From positions 1 to 32,324 of the forward strand of contig NZ_OANU01000012.1 of assembly GCF_900089835.1 (NCBI RefSeq): a DNA stretch of 32,324 nucleotides. Direction: 5' to 3'. Of this stretch, positions 16,698 to 24,900 are shown piece by piece. This DNA comes from Vibrio thalassae. Its GTDB lineage: Bacteria > Pseudomonadota > Gammaproteobacteria > Enterobacterales > Vibrionaceae. The notes beneath the pieces were generated by a model. That model worked only from the letters and a program-made list of their open reading frames with translations, was not told the origin of the DNA and ran no database searches. The position numbers and the translations under genes were made by a program. The stretch's first letter is position 1. Every line of letters begins with the position of its first letter.

Positions 16698-18185
16698 ATG
16701 GATATGTTTTCGATGCTGCTAGCGCACTGGCAACGAGCACTGATTGTCGTCATTGCGACTGTCTGTGTCATTCTGCTGCTTCAAAAAAATCGCGATCAAA
16801 TAAGCTTATTTTTCCTCGGTCTCCGACACCGAACGTCCATCTTTGGAAAAATCAATCGTATGGCGAAAAACAGTACATCCACCAATGGTTGGTTTCATTC
16901 TGAACGTCAAATCTGCCAGGATTACAAGCCACACTACAACCAGAACTACCGCTCTGGCCAACACTATGATGACTGTAAACGTTATTTGGATATAGTCGGT
17001 GAAGATGGCCGTAAGCCACTCACCGGCCCGATGATTATTGGTTTAATGTTCGTGCTATTCCTTGAGGCTTTCGGATTCAGTTACACCATGAGCGGCTTTA
17101 TTGATCTGTCAGCCAGTGAAGATACTCGACAAGTGATGTCCTACATTCTAGCTTTTGGTTTTGCGATTGCACTCGCATTAGTAACGCACTCTATGGGGGC
17201 AGAAATTCACCGTAACCGATTGATTGAAAGCGTGCGTTTGTTGTGGAAAGCAGACCGCGATCCTGAGCCGCAACTCACGGCTCAAGTCGGTGATCGCGTA
17301 GGTCGCATCGATAATCCATCAGACATGACACAAAAACCATATATTCAGCGACTTAATCGTTTAAAATTAGGTTCTACAACGAAAAAATACCACTGGTCAA
17401 TTGCGACCATTGTGGTTGTCATTGTGATCGCGACAACGCTGACTTACATTCGCGTGAAAGCCATGGAATCGGCAATGACGATGGATACCATATGTAAAAC
17501 TCAAATGACTCAATCAGAAAGTTCATTTGATTTTAGTACCCTCGATGGTGATGCAGGAACACTGGCTATCGATCCCGATTACAACCGCGCTGCAATCGAC
17601 AATGGCACTAATGAGGCGTGTAACGCTACCGAAGCAGGCAGTTGGGCGACCTTTGGCATCATGGCGATTCTGTTCGCTTTATTACAGGCGTTTGCGACTT
17701 GGGTATCCATGAATTTCGGGTTTGCAGGCAAACTCAGCCGTGAAGCCTACGACTATACCCACAAGTTCGCGACTCGAGAAGAATTCATAGCCCACTATGA
17801 AGTACAAGCCTCCAAGGTTGCTGACTATGCTCAGAAATCACTAACACGCTTGCAGACGCGCATGGCTAAAAAGCTACCAGATATCACTCAATCGACAGAG
17901 GTTACCGCATTGATAGCAACAGCCGAACAGCGCAGCTTCCATGACTTCTTGCAGTGGGAAAAAGACCAAGAGTTAGAGCGTTCACTTCAAGAAATGTCTC
18001 GCACTATTCAAGCTGATCAAATTAAAAAAGCGAAGCGTCAGGCCAGTACCTTAACGGACGAAGAAATGCGTGAGCAACTACTAGCTGAACACTGCGCTAA
18101 CGTCGCTCAGGATCAAGAAGCTCGGATAGAAACAGAAGAGGAGCAACGAGCGCGACTCATGAAAGAGCTAGGAATAGAGGGCTGA
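16698..18185 (+). CDS. Five-pass inner-membrane protein with C-terminal coiled coil
   Basis: This 495-aa protein has predicted transmembrane segments near 12-29, 110-133, 146-167, 232-251 and 315-340. Between the fourth and fifth lies an acidic loop with cysteines (TICKTQM, EACNATE), likely periplasmic. The last 130 residues are charged and helical, probably cytoplasmic. No family is recognised. The place between an OmpA-like lipoprotein and a vWA-like exported protein suggests an envelope-spanning complex. This gene and the next are separated by only three bases. Confidence 0.75.
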   Translation: MDMFSMLLAHWQRALIVVIATVCVILLLQKNRDQISLFFLGLRHRTSIFGKINRMAKNSTSTNGWFHSERQICQDYKPHYNQNYRSGQHYDDCKRYLDIVGEDGRKPLTGPMIIGLMFVLFLEAFGFSYTMSGFIDLSASEDTRQVMSYILAFGFAIALALVTHSMGAEIHRNRLIESVRLLWKADRDPEPQLTAQVGDRVGRIDNPSDMTQKPYIQRLNRLKLGSTTKKYHWSIATIVVVIVIATTLTYIRVKAMESAMTMDTICKTQMTQSESSFDFSTLDGDAGTLAIDPDYNRAAIDNGTNEACNATEAGSWATFGIMAILFALLQAFATWVSMNFGFAGKLSREAYDYTHKFATREEFIAHYEVQASKVADYAQKSLTRLQTRMAKKLPDITQSTEVTALIATAEQRSFHDFLQWEKDQELERSLQEMSRTIQADQIKKAKRQASTLTDEEMREQLLAEHCANVAQDQEARIETEEEQRARLMKELGIEG

Positions 18186-18188
18186 TAT

Positions 18189-19016
18189 ATGAAGAAACGA
18201 TGGGTTCTGCTTTTGGCAATGGCTGTATCTGCAGCCGTTACCAACGCCAGTAACAGAAATGACATTCCATCTTGCTATGACATGGCTAACGTCAGTGAAC
18301 TCAAGCCAACACAAGTAGAAAGAGAGTTGTTCGTCATTATCGATAAGACCGTCAACCTCAATACCTCGTTGAAAGAGTCAGTGCATAAACAGATGAATCG
18401 CTTTAATCGTTCGGGCGACAAAATCACTATCGTTACGTTCTCAGCCCTAGCAGAAGGTGATTATACGGACATTGTGTTCTCTGGCGCGTTCGAGCCGAGT
18501 TTGTCTAAAAAAGACCGAAATGCTATGAACCGAAATAAGCTTCGTAACCTAGAGAACTGTCTGGTCAACCAAAAATCAGCCATCAAACCGATTCACGGAC
18601 GTTTAGCCTCTGCTTTTCCAAGTGAGCAAGACAGCTACCCACGCACCGAGCTTGTTGGTACCCTCCTAAATCTATCGAATGATCTAGTGGCACCATCCAA
18701 TGCACAAAAAAAAGTGGTACTTGTTGTTTCTGACATGCTCGAAAACAGTGAGACCTTAAGCTTCTATCGCAACGGAAGTGTTTATGTAACTGATGCCGAC
18801 AAAGCCCTAACGACTATCGAAGAATCTGGATTTCAAGGTAATTTTGATCAATCGGATATCTATGTCATTGGAGCTGGTTACATCGAAGGAGCAAAACGCT
18901 ATTCATCCCAAAAATCGGTCAACGAATTAGAGAACTTCTGGCGAAGCATATTTTCATCGTCCAACGGCAACCTAAAAGCCTTTGGTAAACCGAGTCTGCT
19001 CACGCAAATACAATAG
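18189..19016 (+). CDS. Exported von Willebrand factor A-like protein
   Basis: This 275-aa protein has a signal peptide ending near TNASN. It shows a vWA pattern: strand ELFVIIDKTVN (Asp52, Thr54, Asn56), a following amphipathic helix, strand KITIVTFSA, Thr153 in PRTELVGTLL, and VVLVVSDMLENS with Asp182. The usual metal site is DxSxS...T...D, so this site is only partly altered and may still bind a metal. It is the last gene of the transfer operon and is followed by a terminator at 19027. It would act in the periplasm, perhaps as an adaptor for the lipoprotein and membrane protein upstream. Confidence 0.7.
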   Translation: MKKRWVLLLAMAVSAAVTNASNRNDIPSCYDMANVSELKPTQVERELFVIIDKTVNLNTSLKESVHKQMNRFNRSGDKITIVTFSALAEGDYTDIVFSGAFEPSLSKKDRNAMNRNKLRNLENCLVNQKSAIKPIHGRLASAFPSEQDSYPRTELVGTLLNLSNDLVAPSNAQKKVVLVVSDMLENSETLSFYRNGSVYVTDADKALTTIEESGFQGNFDQSDIYVIGAGYIEGAKRYSSQKSVNELENFWRSIFSSSNGNLKAFGKPSLLTQIQ

Positions 19017-19026
19017 CCTCATATTT

Positions 19027-19052
19027 GGCGGCCTTTCATCGGCCGTCTTTTT
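19027..19052 (+). terminator. Rho-independent terminator ending the transfer operon
   Basis: GGCGGCC at 19027-19033 pairs with GGCCGTC at 19041-19047 (one G-U pair) and is followed by five T residues. It lies 10 bp after the stop of the vWA-like gene and ends the 6647-19016 operon. Confidence 0.9.
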
Positions 19053-19112
19053 CCTTGATTTTGACCAAAACGCCTTACTCTAGCGATTAGAGCGTCCAAC
19101 ACCATAGGAGCC

Positions 19113-19208
19113 ATTGAGGACACTTCTAAGCTATCGAACAAAGACGACTTAATTGTACTGGTGGGATTAGTGGTGTTTCTCGCATTGCTGGTGGCAGTGA
19201 TGGTCTAG
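19113..19208 (+). other. Possible small membrane ORF lacking an ATG start
   Basis: The frame from ATT at 19113 to TAG at 19206-19208 encodes a charged head (EDTSKLSNKDD) followed by a strongly hydrophobic run (LIVLVGLVVFLALLVAVMV). GGAG at 19106-19109 is close to the ATT, and no ATG, GTG or TTG lies at a sensible place. After the TAG the same frame stays open and hydrophobic up to the next gene. It may be a small membrane protein with a rare start codon or a decayed gene. Confidence 0.3.
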
Positions 19209-19301
19209 TCGACCGTCAGCACCGTCCTCCTATCAGGCTTTCTAGCCGCCACTGCGTTTGGAAGTGGCACTCTTGGCCTTTTACTAATGGAGAATAGCGT
19301 T

Positions 19302-19544
19302 ATGTTTTTGATACGCGATTATGGAAATGACACGCCTTGTAAGTCGATTGTTGAGCTGAAAAGCCAGTTAGCGGCTCTGTATCCAAACCAAAGTGTCAGC
19401 ATTCAGTATGCTCGACCATCAGGTATAGAAACCGTCGATTTTGTTGACGTCTCTGACTCAGGTGTAGTCACCGAAAGCTACGGTGATGCATCACTCTATG
19501 ACTTTGAAGCTCTGTCTAAGCGAGTGGGAACAAAAGACGACTGA
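19302..19544 (+). CDS. Small hypothetical protein
   Basis: An 80-aa acidic soluble protein of unknown family. The ATG at 19302 is preferred since GGAG lies nine bases upstream; another ATG at 19287 lacks a site. The sequence (SVSIQYARPSGIETVDFVDV) suggests a small alpha-beta domain. The frame is open upstream across a hydrophobic stretch to a TAG at 19206. It lies between the transfer operon terminator and rdgC, with no clear partner. Confidence 0.55.
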   Translation: MFLIRDYGNDTPCKSIVELKSQLAALYPNQSVSIQYARPSGIETVDFVDVSDSGVVTESYGDASLYDFEALSKRVGTKDD

Positions 19545-19733
19545 TTGCTTGCGTTATATTTTCTGCTTCTACGATGGTTCACACTAACTAACGTTTGGGA
19601 GAATAGAACATATGATAAATGGATAGAAGGAATACCGTTACAAGAAAAAGACCGCAATAAGGGCAGCTAACCCAGTCCTTTCTCGTAAAGCGCGCCTTTA
19701 TAGAGTTAGATACCAATACTCTGAGGTGCGAAC

Positions 19734-20624
19734 ATGATGACAAAGATGACTTTCTATCGCTTAGGCGAGGACGCGACATTGCCAAGCAGCGAAAAGCTTG
19801 ACGAACTGTTGGCAACAGATGGTGCGTTCAAACCTTGCGAACCTACCGATCTCTCTCGTTCTGGTTTTATTCCTGTTGGCCCCACTGATATGCATTGCTA
19901 CAACATGGATAATGGTCACTTTCAAATCTTGGAATTTCAAACCGAATCCAAAGTTATCCCCGCTCAAGAAATCAAAAAGCTGACTCAAGAACGCATTACG
20001 GCCACACAGTTTAAGATTGGCAAAAAACTCAACAAAGATGAGAAAGACCTTATCAAACTGACCGCAACCAAAGAGCTAGCAGCCTTAGCATTCACTCGCA
20101 AATCATCGGTAAAAGTTGCCTTGTTCAACAACTTAAAAGCGGATGGAACGCGCCTAATTGGAGTGGAATCAGGTAAAAATAAGGCAGAAGAGGTGATTTC
20201 GGCTTTACGTAAAGTCCTAGGCTCTTTGCCAACTTCACCTTTTAAGCCCGATGATGCGGTCAATCAAATGGTCAATTGCGCCCTAGGCGGTACAGAGCAT
20301 TCCCTATTTGAGTTTGACGGTAACTGCACTCTGACAAACCTTGCTGACGAGAGCGAGATCCGCTTTAAGCAAAGAACCAGTGACGAGGTTAACGAGCACA
20401 TAGCAGGTCATAGAGTATCGGCTATCGGCCTAACAAACCGTGATATTAGCTTTGAAGTGAACGAAGTTAACCCGTTGGCGTTAACGAAAATTAAATACAA
20501 GGTCACGACCGAACCTGCACCGAAAGATGCCGACAACGCAGAGCAGATTAATTTTGATGCCGATATTTTCCTGACAGTTCAAACGATGTCAGAAACATTA
20601 AGAAGCTTCTTACACACTCACTAG
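19734..20624 (+). CDS. rdgC: RdgC-like recombination-associated DNA-binding protein
   Basis: This 296-aa protein matches RdgC, a ring-forming double-stranded DNA-binding protein that restrains RecA. Conserved parts include the N-terminal FYRL, the FKPC and GFIPVGP segments, a KLNKDEKDLIKLT helix (KLKKTEKDSLK in E. coli), ALRKVLGSLPTSP (LLRKSLGSLP) and the C-terminal FDADIFLTVQTMSE (FDADFILMTGE). E. coli RdgC is 303 aa, so this is full length. GAGGTG precedes the ATG at 19734. On a mobile element it may protect incoming or replicating DNA or influence recombination with host copies. Confidence 0.9.
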   Translation: MMTKMTFYRLGEDATLPSSEKLDELLATDGAFKPCEPTDLSRSGFIPVGPTDMHCYNMDNGHFQILEFQTESKVIPAQEIKKLTQERITATQFKIGKKLNKDEKDLIKLTATKELAALAFTRKSSVKVALFNNLKADGTRLIGVESGKNKAEEVISALRKVLGSLPTSPFKPDDAVNQMVNCALGGTEHSLFEFDGNCTLTNLADESEIRFKQRTSDEVNEHIAGHRVSAIGLTNRDISFEVNEVNPLALTKIKYKVTTEPAPKDADNAEQINFDADIFLTVQTMSETLRSFLHTH

Positions 20625-20660
20625 ATTTGGACTTGCATTATCTGATTTGAGTGGAAGCTG

Positions 20661-20710
20661 GAAATAGATGATTGACCTCAAGGGTGAAATAGATGATTGA
20701 CTTCAAAGGT
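20661..20710 (+). repeat. 25-bp tandem duplication of a start region
   Basis: Positions 20661-20685 and 20686-20710 are near-identical (GAAATAGATGATTGAC... with two base differences). Each copy has an ATG, at 20668 and 20693. The period is not a multiple of three, so the first ATG reads in another frame than the gene and stops at 20698-20700, just inside the gene start. Confidence 0.85.
20668..20700 (+). CDS. Possible 10-aa leader peptide ahead of the HTH gene
   Basis: From ATG at 20668 the frame reads MIDLKGEIDD and stops at TGA 20698-20700, which overlaps the start region of the next gene (ATG at 20693). GGAA lies upstream. The peptide is a direct result of the 25-bp duplication. Such an overlap could couple translation of the downstream gene to the leader, or it may be a passive by-product. 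Confidence 0.3.
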   Translation: MIDLKGEIDD

Positions 20711-21001
20711 GAAAAAGTTGGTTGGACTGAGTTAAGTAATCGCTACAGAATCCCTATTTCCACTCTAGTTAATCGCTATGAATCTGGTCTGCGTGGCGAG
20801 GATTTAGTTAGACAATCGCATCAAGGAATTGGCAATAAACGTGCCGCTAACAAATTAACTGAAAATGATGTTAGAGCAATCAAAACGCTTCTTGCGACAA
20901 CAGAGTTAACACAGGCGGCAATCGCCAAACAATTCAATGTTCACCAGTGCCACGTATCTGATATTAAGCGCGGCAAGAAGTGGGCTGAAATTAAGCTATA
21001 G
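20693..21001 (+). CDS. Small helix-turn-helix DNA-binding protein
   Basis: A 102-aa basic protein with two helix-turn-helix-like segments: WTELSNRYRIPISTLVNRYE near residues 12-31, and TQAAIAKQFNVHQCHVSDIKRG near 75-95. The second resembles the DNA-binding module common in homing-endonuclease and phage regulators. It is likely a repressor or an adaptor protein acting on the element's own DNA. AAGGGTG lies before the ATG, within the duplicated 25-bp segment. The next small gene starts 18 bp later. Confidence 0.7.
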   Translation: MIDFKGEKVGWTELSNRYRIPISTLVNRYESGLRGEDLVRQSHQGIGNKRAANKLTENDVRAIKTLLATTELTQAAIAKQFNVHQCHVSDIKRGKKWAEIKL

Positions 21002-21019
21002 GGGGAAGTATCACATCCA

Positions 21020-21196
21020 ATGGCAACATCTAAATTAAAAGCGCTAGTACAGTTAATAATTGCCCTCATAGGCTGTGTTATGGGTTTTGCTCTTGTAGGG
21101 CTTGAGGTTAATGTACTAGCGAAATTAGGTGGTGGTTTGACGTTGCTCATATCAGGATTTGCAATATCAAATTCAATTTCCACACTCAAAATTTAA
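21020..21196 (+). CDS. Small two-pass membrane protein
   Basis: A 58-aa hydrophobic protein with two membrane segments, LVQLIIALIGCVMGFALVGL and, after a short turn, LGGGLTLLISGFAI. GGGGGAAG lies upstream of the ATG. It is co-directional with the HTH gene, 18 bp after it, and a probable terminator follows. No family is recognised; small membrane proteins of this kind occur in many mobile elements. Confidence 0.55.
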   Translation: MATSKLKALVQLIIALIGCVMGFALVGLEVNVLAKLGGGLTLLISGFAISNSISTLKI

Positions 21197-21206
21197 CCAA
21201 AGGGGA

Positions 21207-21243
21207 AGGTAGCTGCGACAAGGCTACGACAACCTATTTTTTA
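21207..21243 (+). terminator. Probable Rho-independent terminator
   Basis: AGGT and GTAGC pair with GCTAC and ACCT in a two-part stem, followed by TATTTTTTA. The stem is imperfect, so strength is uncertain. It lies 10 bp after the stop of the small membrane gene. Confidence 0.45.
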
Positions 21244-21266
21244 TCAGACGAACATAGGAGAGACTA

Positions 21267-21665
21267 ATGTCTGAGAATAACGAAGCAACAATGGAAAATG
21301 AGATGGTAGAAACTGTAGAGAACGGGGCTGTTGCTGAACAGCTATCTGAAAAAGATAAGCAGGCAAAAACCAACGCGATGATTGCTTACGGTTGTATGCT
21401 AGTCGGCTTATTCACTGGTATCTTTTGGATCATCGGTGCGGTGTGGGCGATGATTAAAAAATCGGATGCTCAAGGCACCAAATTCCACAGTCACTACAAC
21501 AACATCACAACCACATTTTGGGTTGGTCTTGGTCTAACCATTGTTGGCATCATCACGGCTGCCTTTATTATCGGCTACCTGATCCTGATTGCAAACCTTA
21601 TCTGGTGTATCTACCGCGTAGTTAAAGGATTGGCGCGTATTACGTCGGACAAAGCCTACGCTTAA
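21267..21665 (+). CDS. DUF4870-like membrane protein
   Basis: This 132-aa protein has an acidic cytoplasmic head (about 1-45) and three membrane segments near 47-68, 87-108 and 103-125, the last two nearly continuous. The pattern AMIAYGCMLVG ... SHYNNITTTFWVGLGLTIVG ... YRVVKGL matches DUF4870/Tic20-like proteins, whose function is unknown. AGGAGAG lies before the ATG. It may alter the membrane of the host carrying the element. Confidence 0.7.
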   Translation: MSENNEATMENEMVETVENGAVAEQLSEKDKQAKTNAMIAYGCMLVGLFTGIFWIIGAVWAMIKKSDAQGTKFHSHYNNITTTFWVGLGLTIVGIITAAFIIGYLILIANLIWCIYRVVKGLARITSDKAYA

Positions 21666-21689
21666 TTCACCATAGAAACGGAGGTGACA

Positions 21690-21830
21690 ATGCTGAAAAC
21701 TGGCTGTGAGGGCGTTTATCAAAGCGCTGACCACGAAGCGCTGGAATTTCGATTTTGTTTGTGTCCCAAAGGTGAAGCTTTAAAAGACGAAGAAGAACAA
21801 GTGAAAGACAGACTCACTCACACCGATTAA
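21690..21830 (+). CDS. 46-aa hypothetical protein
   Basis: A short ORF with a strong ribosome binding site, GGAGGTGAC, directly before the ATG at 21690. The peptide has three cysteines (GCEGVYQS, FRFCLCPKG) and an acidic, charged tail. A CxC pair suggests metal binding or a disulfide. It begins 25 bp after the DUF4870-like gene and is followed by a terminator. No family is recognised. Confidence 0.5.
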   Translation: MLKTGCEGVYQSADHEALEFRFCLCPKGEALKDEEEQVKDRLTHTD

Positions 21831-21846
21831 TCTTTATTTCAACTCC

Positions 21847-21892
21847 AAACGCACCCTAACTCTATGCTCCTGAGTGGGTGCGTTTCTTTATC
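21847..21892 (+). terminator. Rho-independent terminator before the methylase-helicase gene
   Basis: AAACGCACCC at 21847-21856 pairs perfectly with GGGTGCGTTT at 21876-21885, with an extra inner ACTC/GAGT pairing, followed by CTTTATC. The T-run is short, so it may work with partial efficiency. Confidence 0.7.
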
Positions 21893-21951
21893 CCTTGCAT
21901 TCTCGAAAACGCTTTTAACCTAACCGTGAATCAACATTAGGAGGCGTAACG

Positions 21952-24900
21952 ATGAACAGCACCAGTATTTTTGGTTTTCTCAACCCAATCGCTAAAACGG
22001 CTAGTCTTGCCAAGCAAGCGACTGTCGAACTGGCAGCAAACTACGTAGACCGCATTATCGCGGCAATCCGTCTAACGACTGAGTTAGACAATACAGGTGC
22101 AACCCCGAGCACTGACGACTTAGCCGTACTGAAAGGCTTCTTTGGCTATGGTAAAGCGGCCAAAGCTTTTGAAAAGAAGCATGAACGTTACACAGAGCTA
22201 AAGGATAGCTTTGAAACGGAAAAAGATTACGCGACGGCTCGTAAAGGCGTACTTCACAGCTACTTTACTCCTGATTTCATCGTACGCGCTATGTGGCGTA
22301 CAGTGTGCCGCCTTGGTCTGACTGAGGGCCGAGTTTTAGAACCAAGCTGTGGAAGTGGTCAATTCATCCACCTTGCCGATCCGTCTTTCTCAGGCCGTTT
22401 TGTTGGTGTAGAGCTTGATCCAACTGTGGGCTCAATCGCTCGACACCTCAACCCAAAGGCTAAGATTTACATCAACCAACGTTTGGAACATGCCAAGATA
22501 CCCGCTTCTGGTGACTTCGATCTGGTCATTTCTAACCCTCCATTTGGCGCAATCAAAGCGCATGATCAACGTTTTGGCAATCAAAGTATTCATAACTACT
22601 TTGTACTGCGAGGCTTATCAGAGCTTCGTGAGGGCGGTTTGCTTTGCTTTGTTGTCTCTACTTGGGTAATGGACAAGAAAGACGAAGCGACGAGACGCCA
22701 AATTGCGAAAATGGCTAACCTAGTGGCAAGTGTGCGACTACCGAGCAATGCGTTTCAATCTGAGGGGGTTACGCTCCCTGTCGATGTGTTGATTTTTCAA
22801 AAAACGGCTACTCCAACGGTGAACCCTGATTGGTTATATACTGGTGATCACACATCAGGCGCGCACATCAACCGCCATTACATCAACAATCCAGACTGCA
22901 TTTTAGGTACAGTGTCGGCACCTGCGGTCATGAGTTTTAACAGTTGTGAAGTAAGCGCAACTGGTGACTTAGAACTGCAGCTTAGCGAAGCTCTAGACTC
23001 TCTATCGACTAGCCCTATTTACCACTCACCTAATCGCTCTCTCAACATTGCCTCTGATGTGGTTGAGGTTGAACCACAAGAACCCGTTTCTAAGTTTGAG
23101 CTATTTTCTCAAAACGAGACTGTGTATCAGCGAATCGACGACAGCACCGACGAGAACGGTCATACAAAAGCGGTATTCAAAGAATTAACCTTTGCTAACC
23201 GAGGCCAAGAAAAGCGTACATTAGCTTACATCACGGTTAAAGATGCGCTTAAAGCGTTGTTAGAAGCAGAACAAAGCAATCAAAGCCGCTTACAACTGGC
23301 AAAGCTAAGAGAAGAGCTAAACCTATTGCACGACGGATATGTAAAAGCGTTTGGTGGCCTATCGCGCACTAGCAATAAGAGTCTATTACGCCCGTGTTCT
23401 ATGTATCTACGAGTCAAAGCGCTAGAAGTTGACTTTATCGCTGAGAACAAGAAAGAGGGCATCAAGGAAAGCTTTAATAAAGCTCAAATTCTATCTAAAC
23501 GTGTGTATACGCCATTTGTAACCGTAGAGTCTGCATCGAGCTACGAAGAAGCACTGGCGATCTGTCTGAACGAATCCGCTAGCCTGTCTTACAATCGAAT
23601 TGCTGAGCTAATGAATGTGAGCAAGGACGAAGCGAAAGAGTATTGCGAATCCAATAGCCTAGCTTTTATCGAACCACTTTCTGGCAAACTGACCGATGCA
23701 GCAAGCTACCTCTCCGGCAATGTAAGACAGAAATATCAAGATGCGCTTAGTGCCTGTGCCACCACTTATCACCGTAACCTAACTGCGCTAGAACGTGTTA
23801 TTCCAGAAGACTTAGGAGCAGAGGAAATCACCGCTGTTATGGGCGCATTATGGATTGATGAAAAGTTTTATGTTGATTTTGCTAACCGACTAATGGGTGA
23901 GAATTCAGACTTTACAGTGACGTATCAAGCTGACCGTTGGCATGTAAAAGCTGGTGGTCATGGGTATTGGGGAGCAGCATCAACAACATGGGGGACCAAT
24001 GCGCGCACTTTTGATCTCTTGCTCGAGTCTGGATTGAACGGCACACCGATTACCATCACATACACCGACTCAACAGGAGCTAAGCTGATCGATCAAGAAG
24101 CGACAGCCGAAGCGAACGCGAAGTTAGACGAAATCAGAGCAGAGTTTGACGATTGGATATGGAATGATGCACACCGCAGAGAGCAACTATTGCGCACGTA
24201 CAACGACAAATTTAATAGCTTCGTTGTGCCCGACTACTCAAACCTAAGCGCGAAGCTGACGCTTGAGGGCTGTTCTATGTCGCCATATGATTATCAAAAA
24301 AGTGCAATCATGCGCGGCTTGCTTAACTCTAACGTGCTATTCGACTGCGCGGTAGGCTCTGGTAAAACGCTGATCTTCCAAGGTGTAGCCAATACGCTAA
24401 AACGCATCCATGGCGCGGCTGAGCGTATAGCTATTGTCATGCCTAATGCGTTGGTATCACAGTTTGCCAATACTATGTCCTCAACGTTTCCGGCAAGTGA
24501 TGTGATTGCGCTTGAGGCTGGATTATCACCATCGAAACGTGAAGAACTGCTTAATACCGTCTGCACCAATGATTTTGATCTACTCGTGTTGCCAGAGTCG
24601 ACATTTGGTGCATTGTCAGCCCCAATTGATACCCTAACCGAACTAATACAGGGAGAAATTGACGATCTGAGAAAGTCACTTGAAGAATGCGAGAACAAAA
24701 ACCTGAATGTAAAACGCATTGAAAAGCGCATCGAAAAGAAAGAGGCCGAACTAGAGGAAGTGATTAATAAACCTCGTTTGTCATCTATAGATTGGTCAGA
24801 TCTAGGCATCACCACATTAATGTGCGATGAACAACAGATTTTTAAGAATGTCCCGTTCAGCACCACTTATAGCAATGTGCGAGGAATGGGTAACCCTACA

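Noticed and set aside
24294..24866. A 190-aa minus-strand open frame inside the methylase-helicase gene.
   Set aside because: It lies over the helicase motifs of a clear gene and has no recognisable features of its own.
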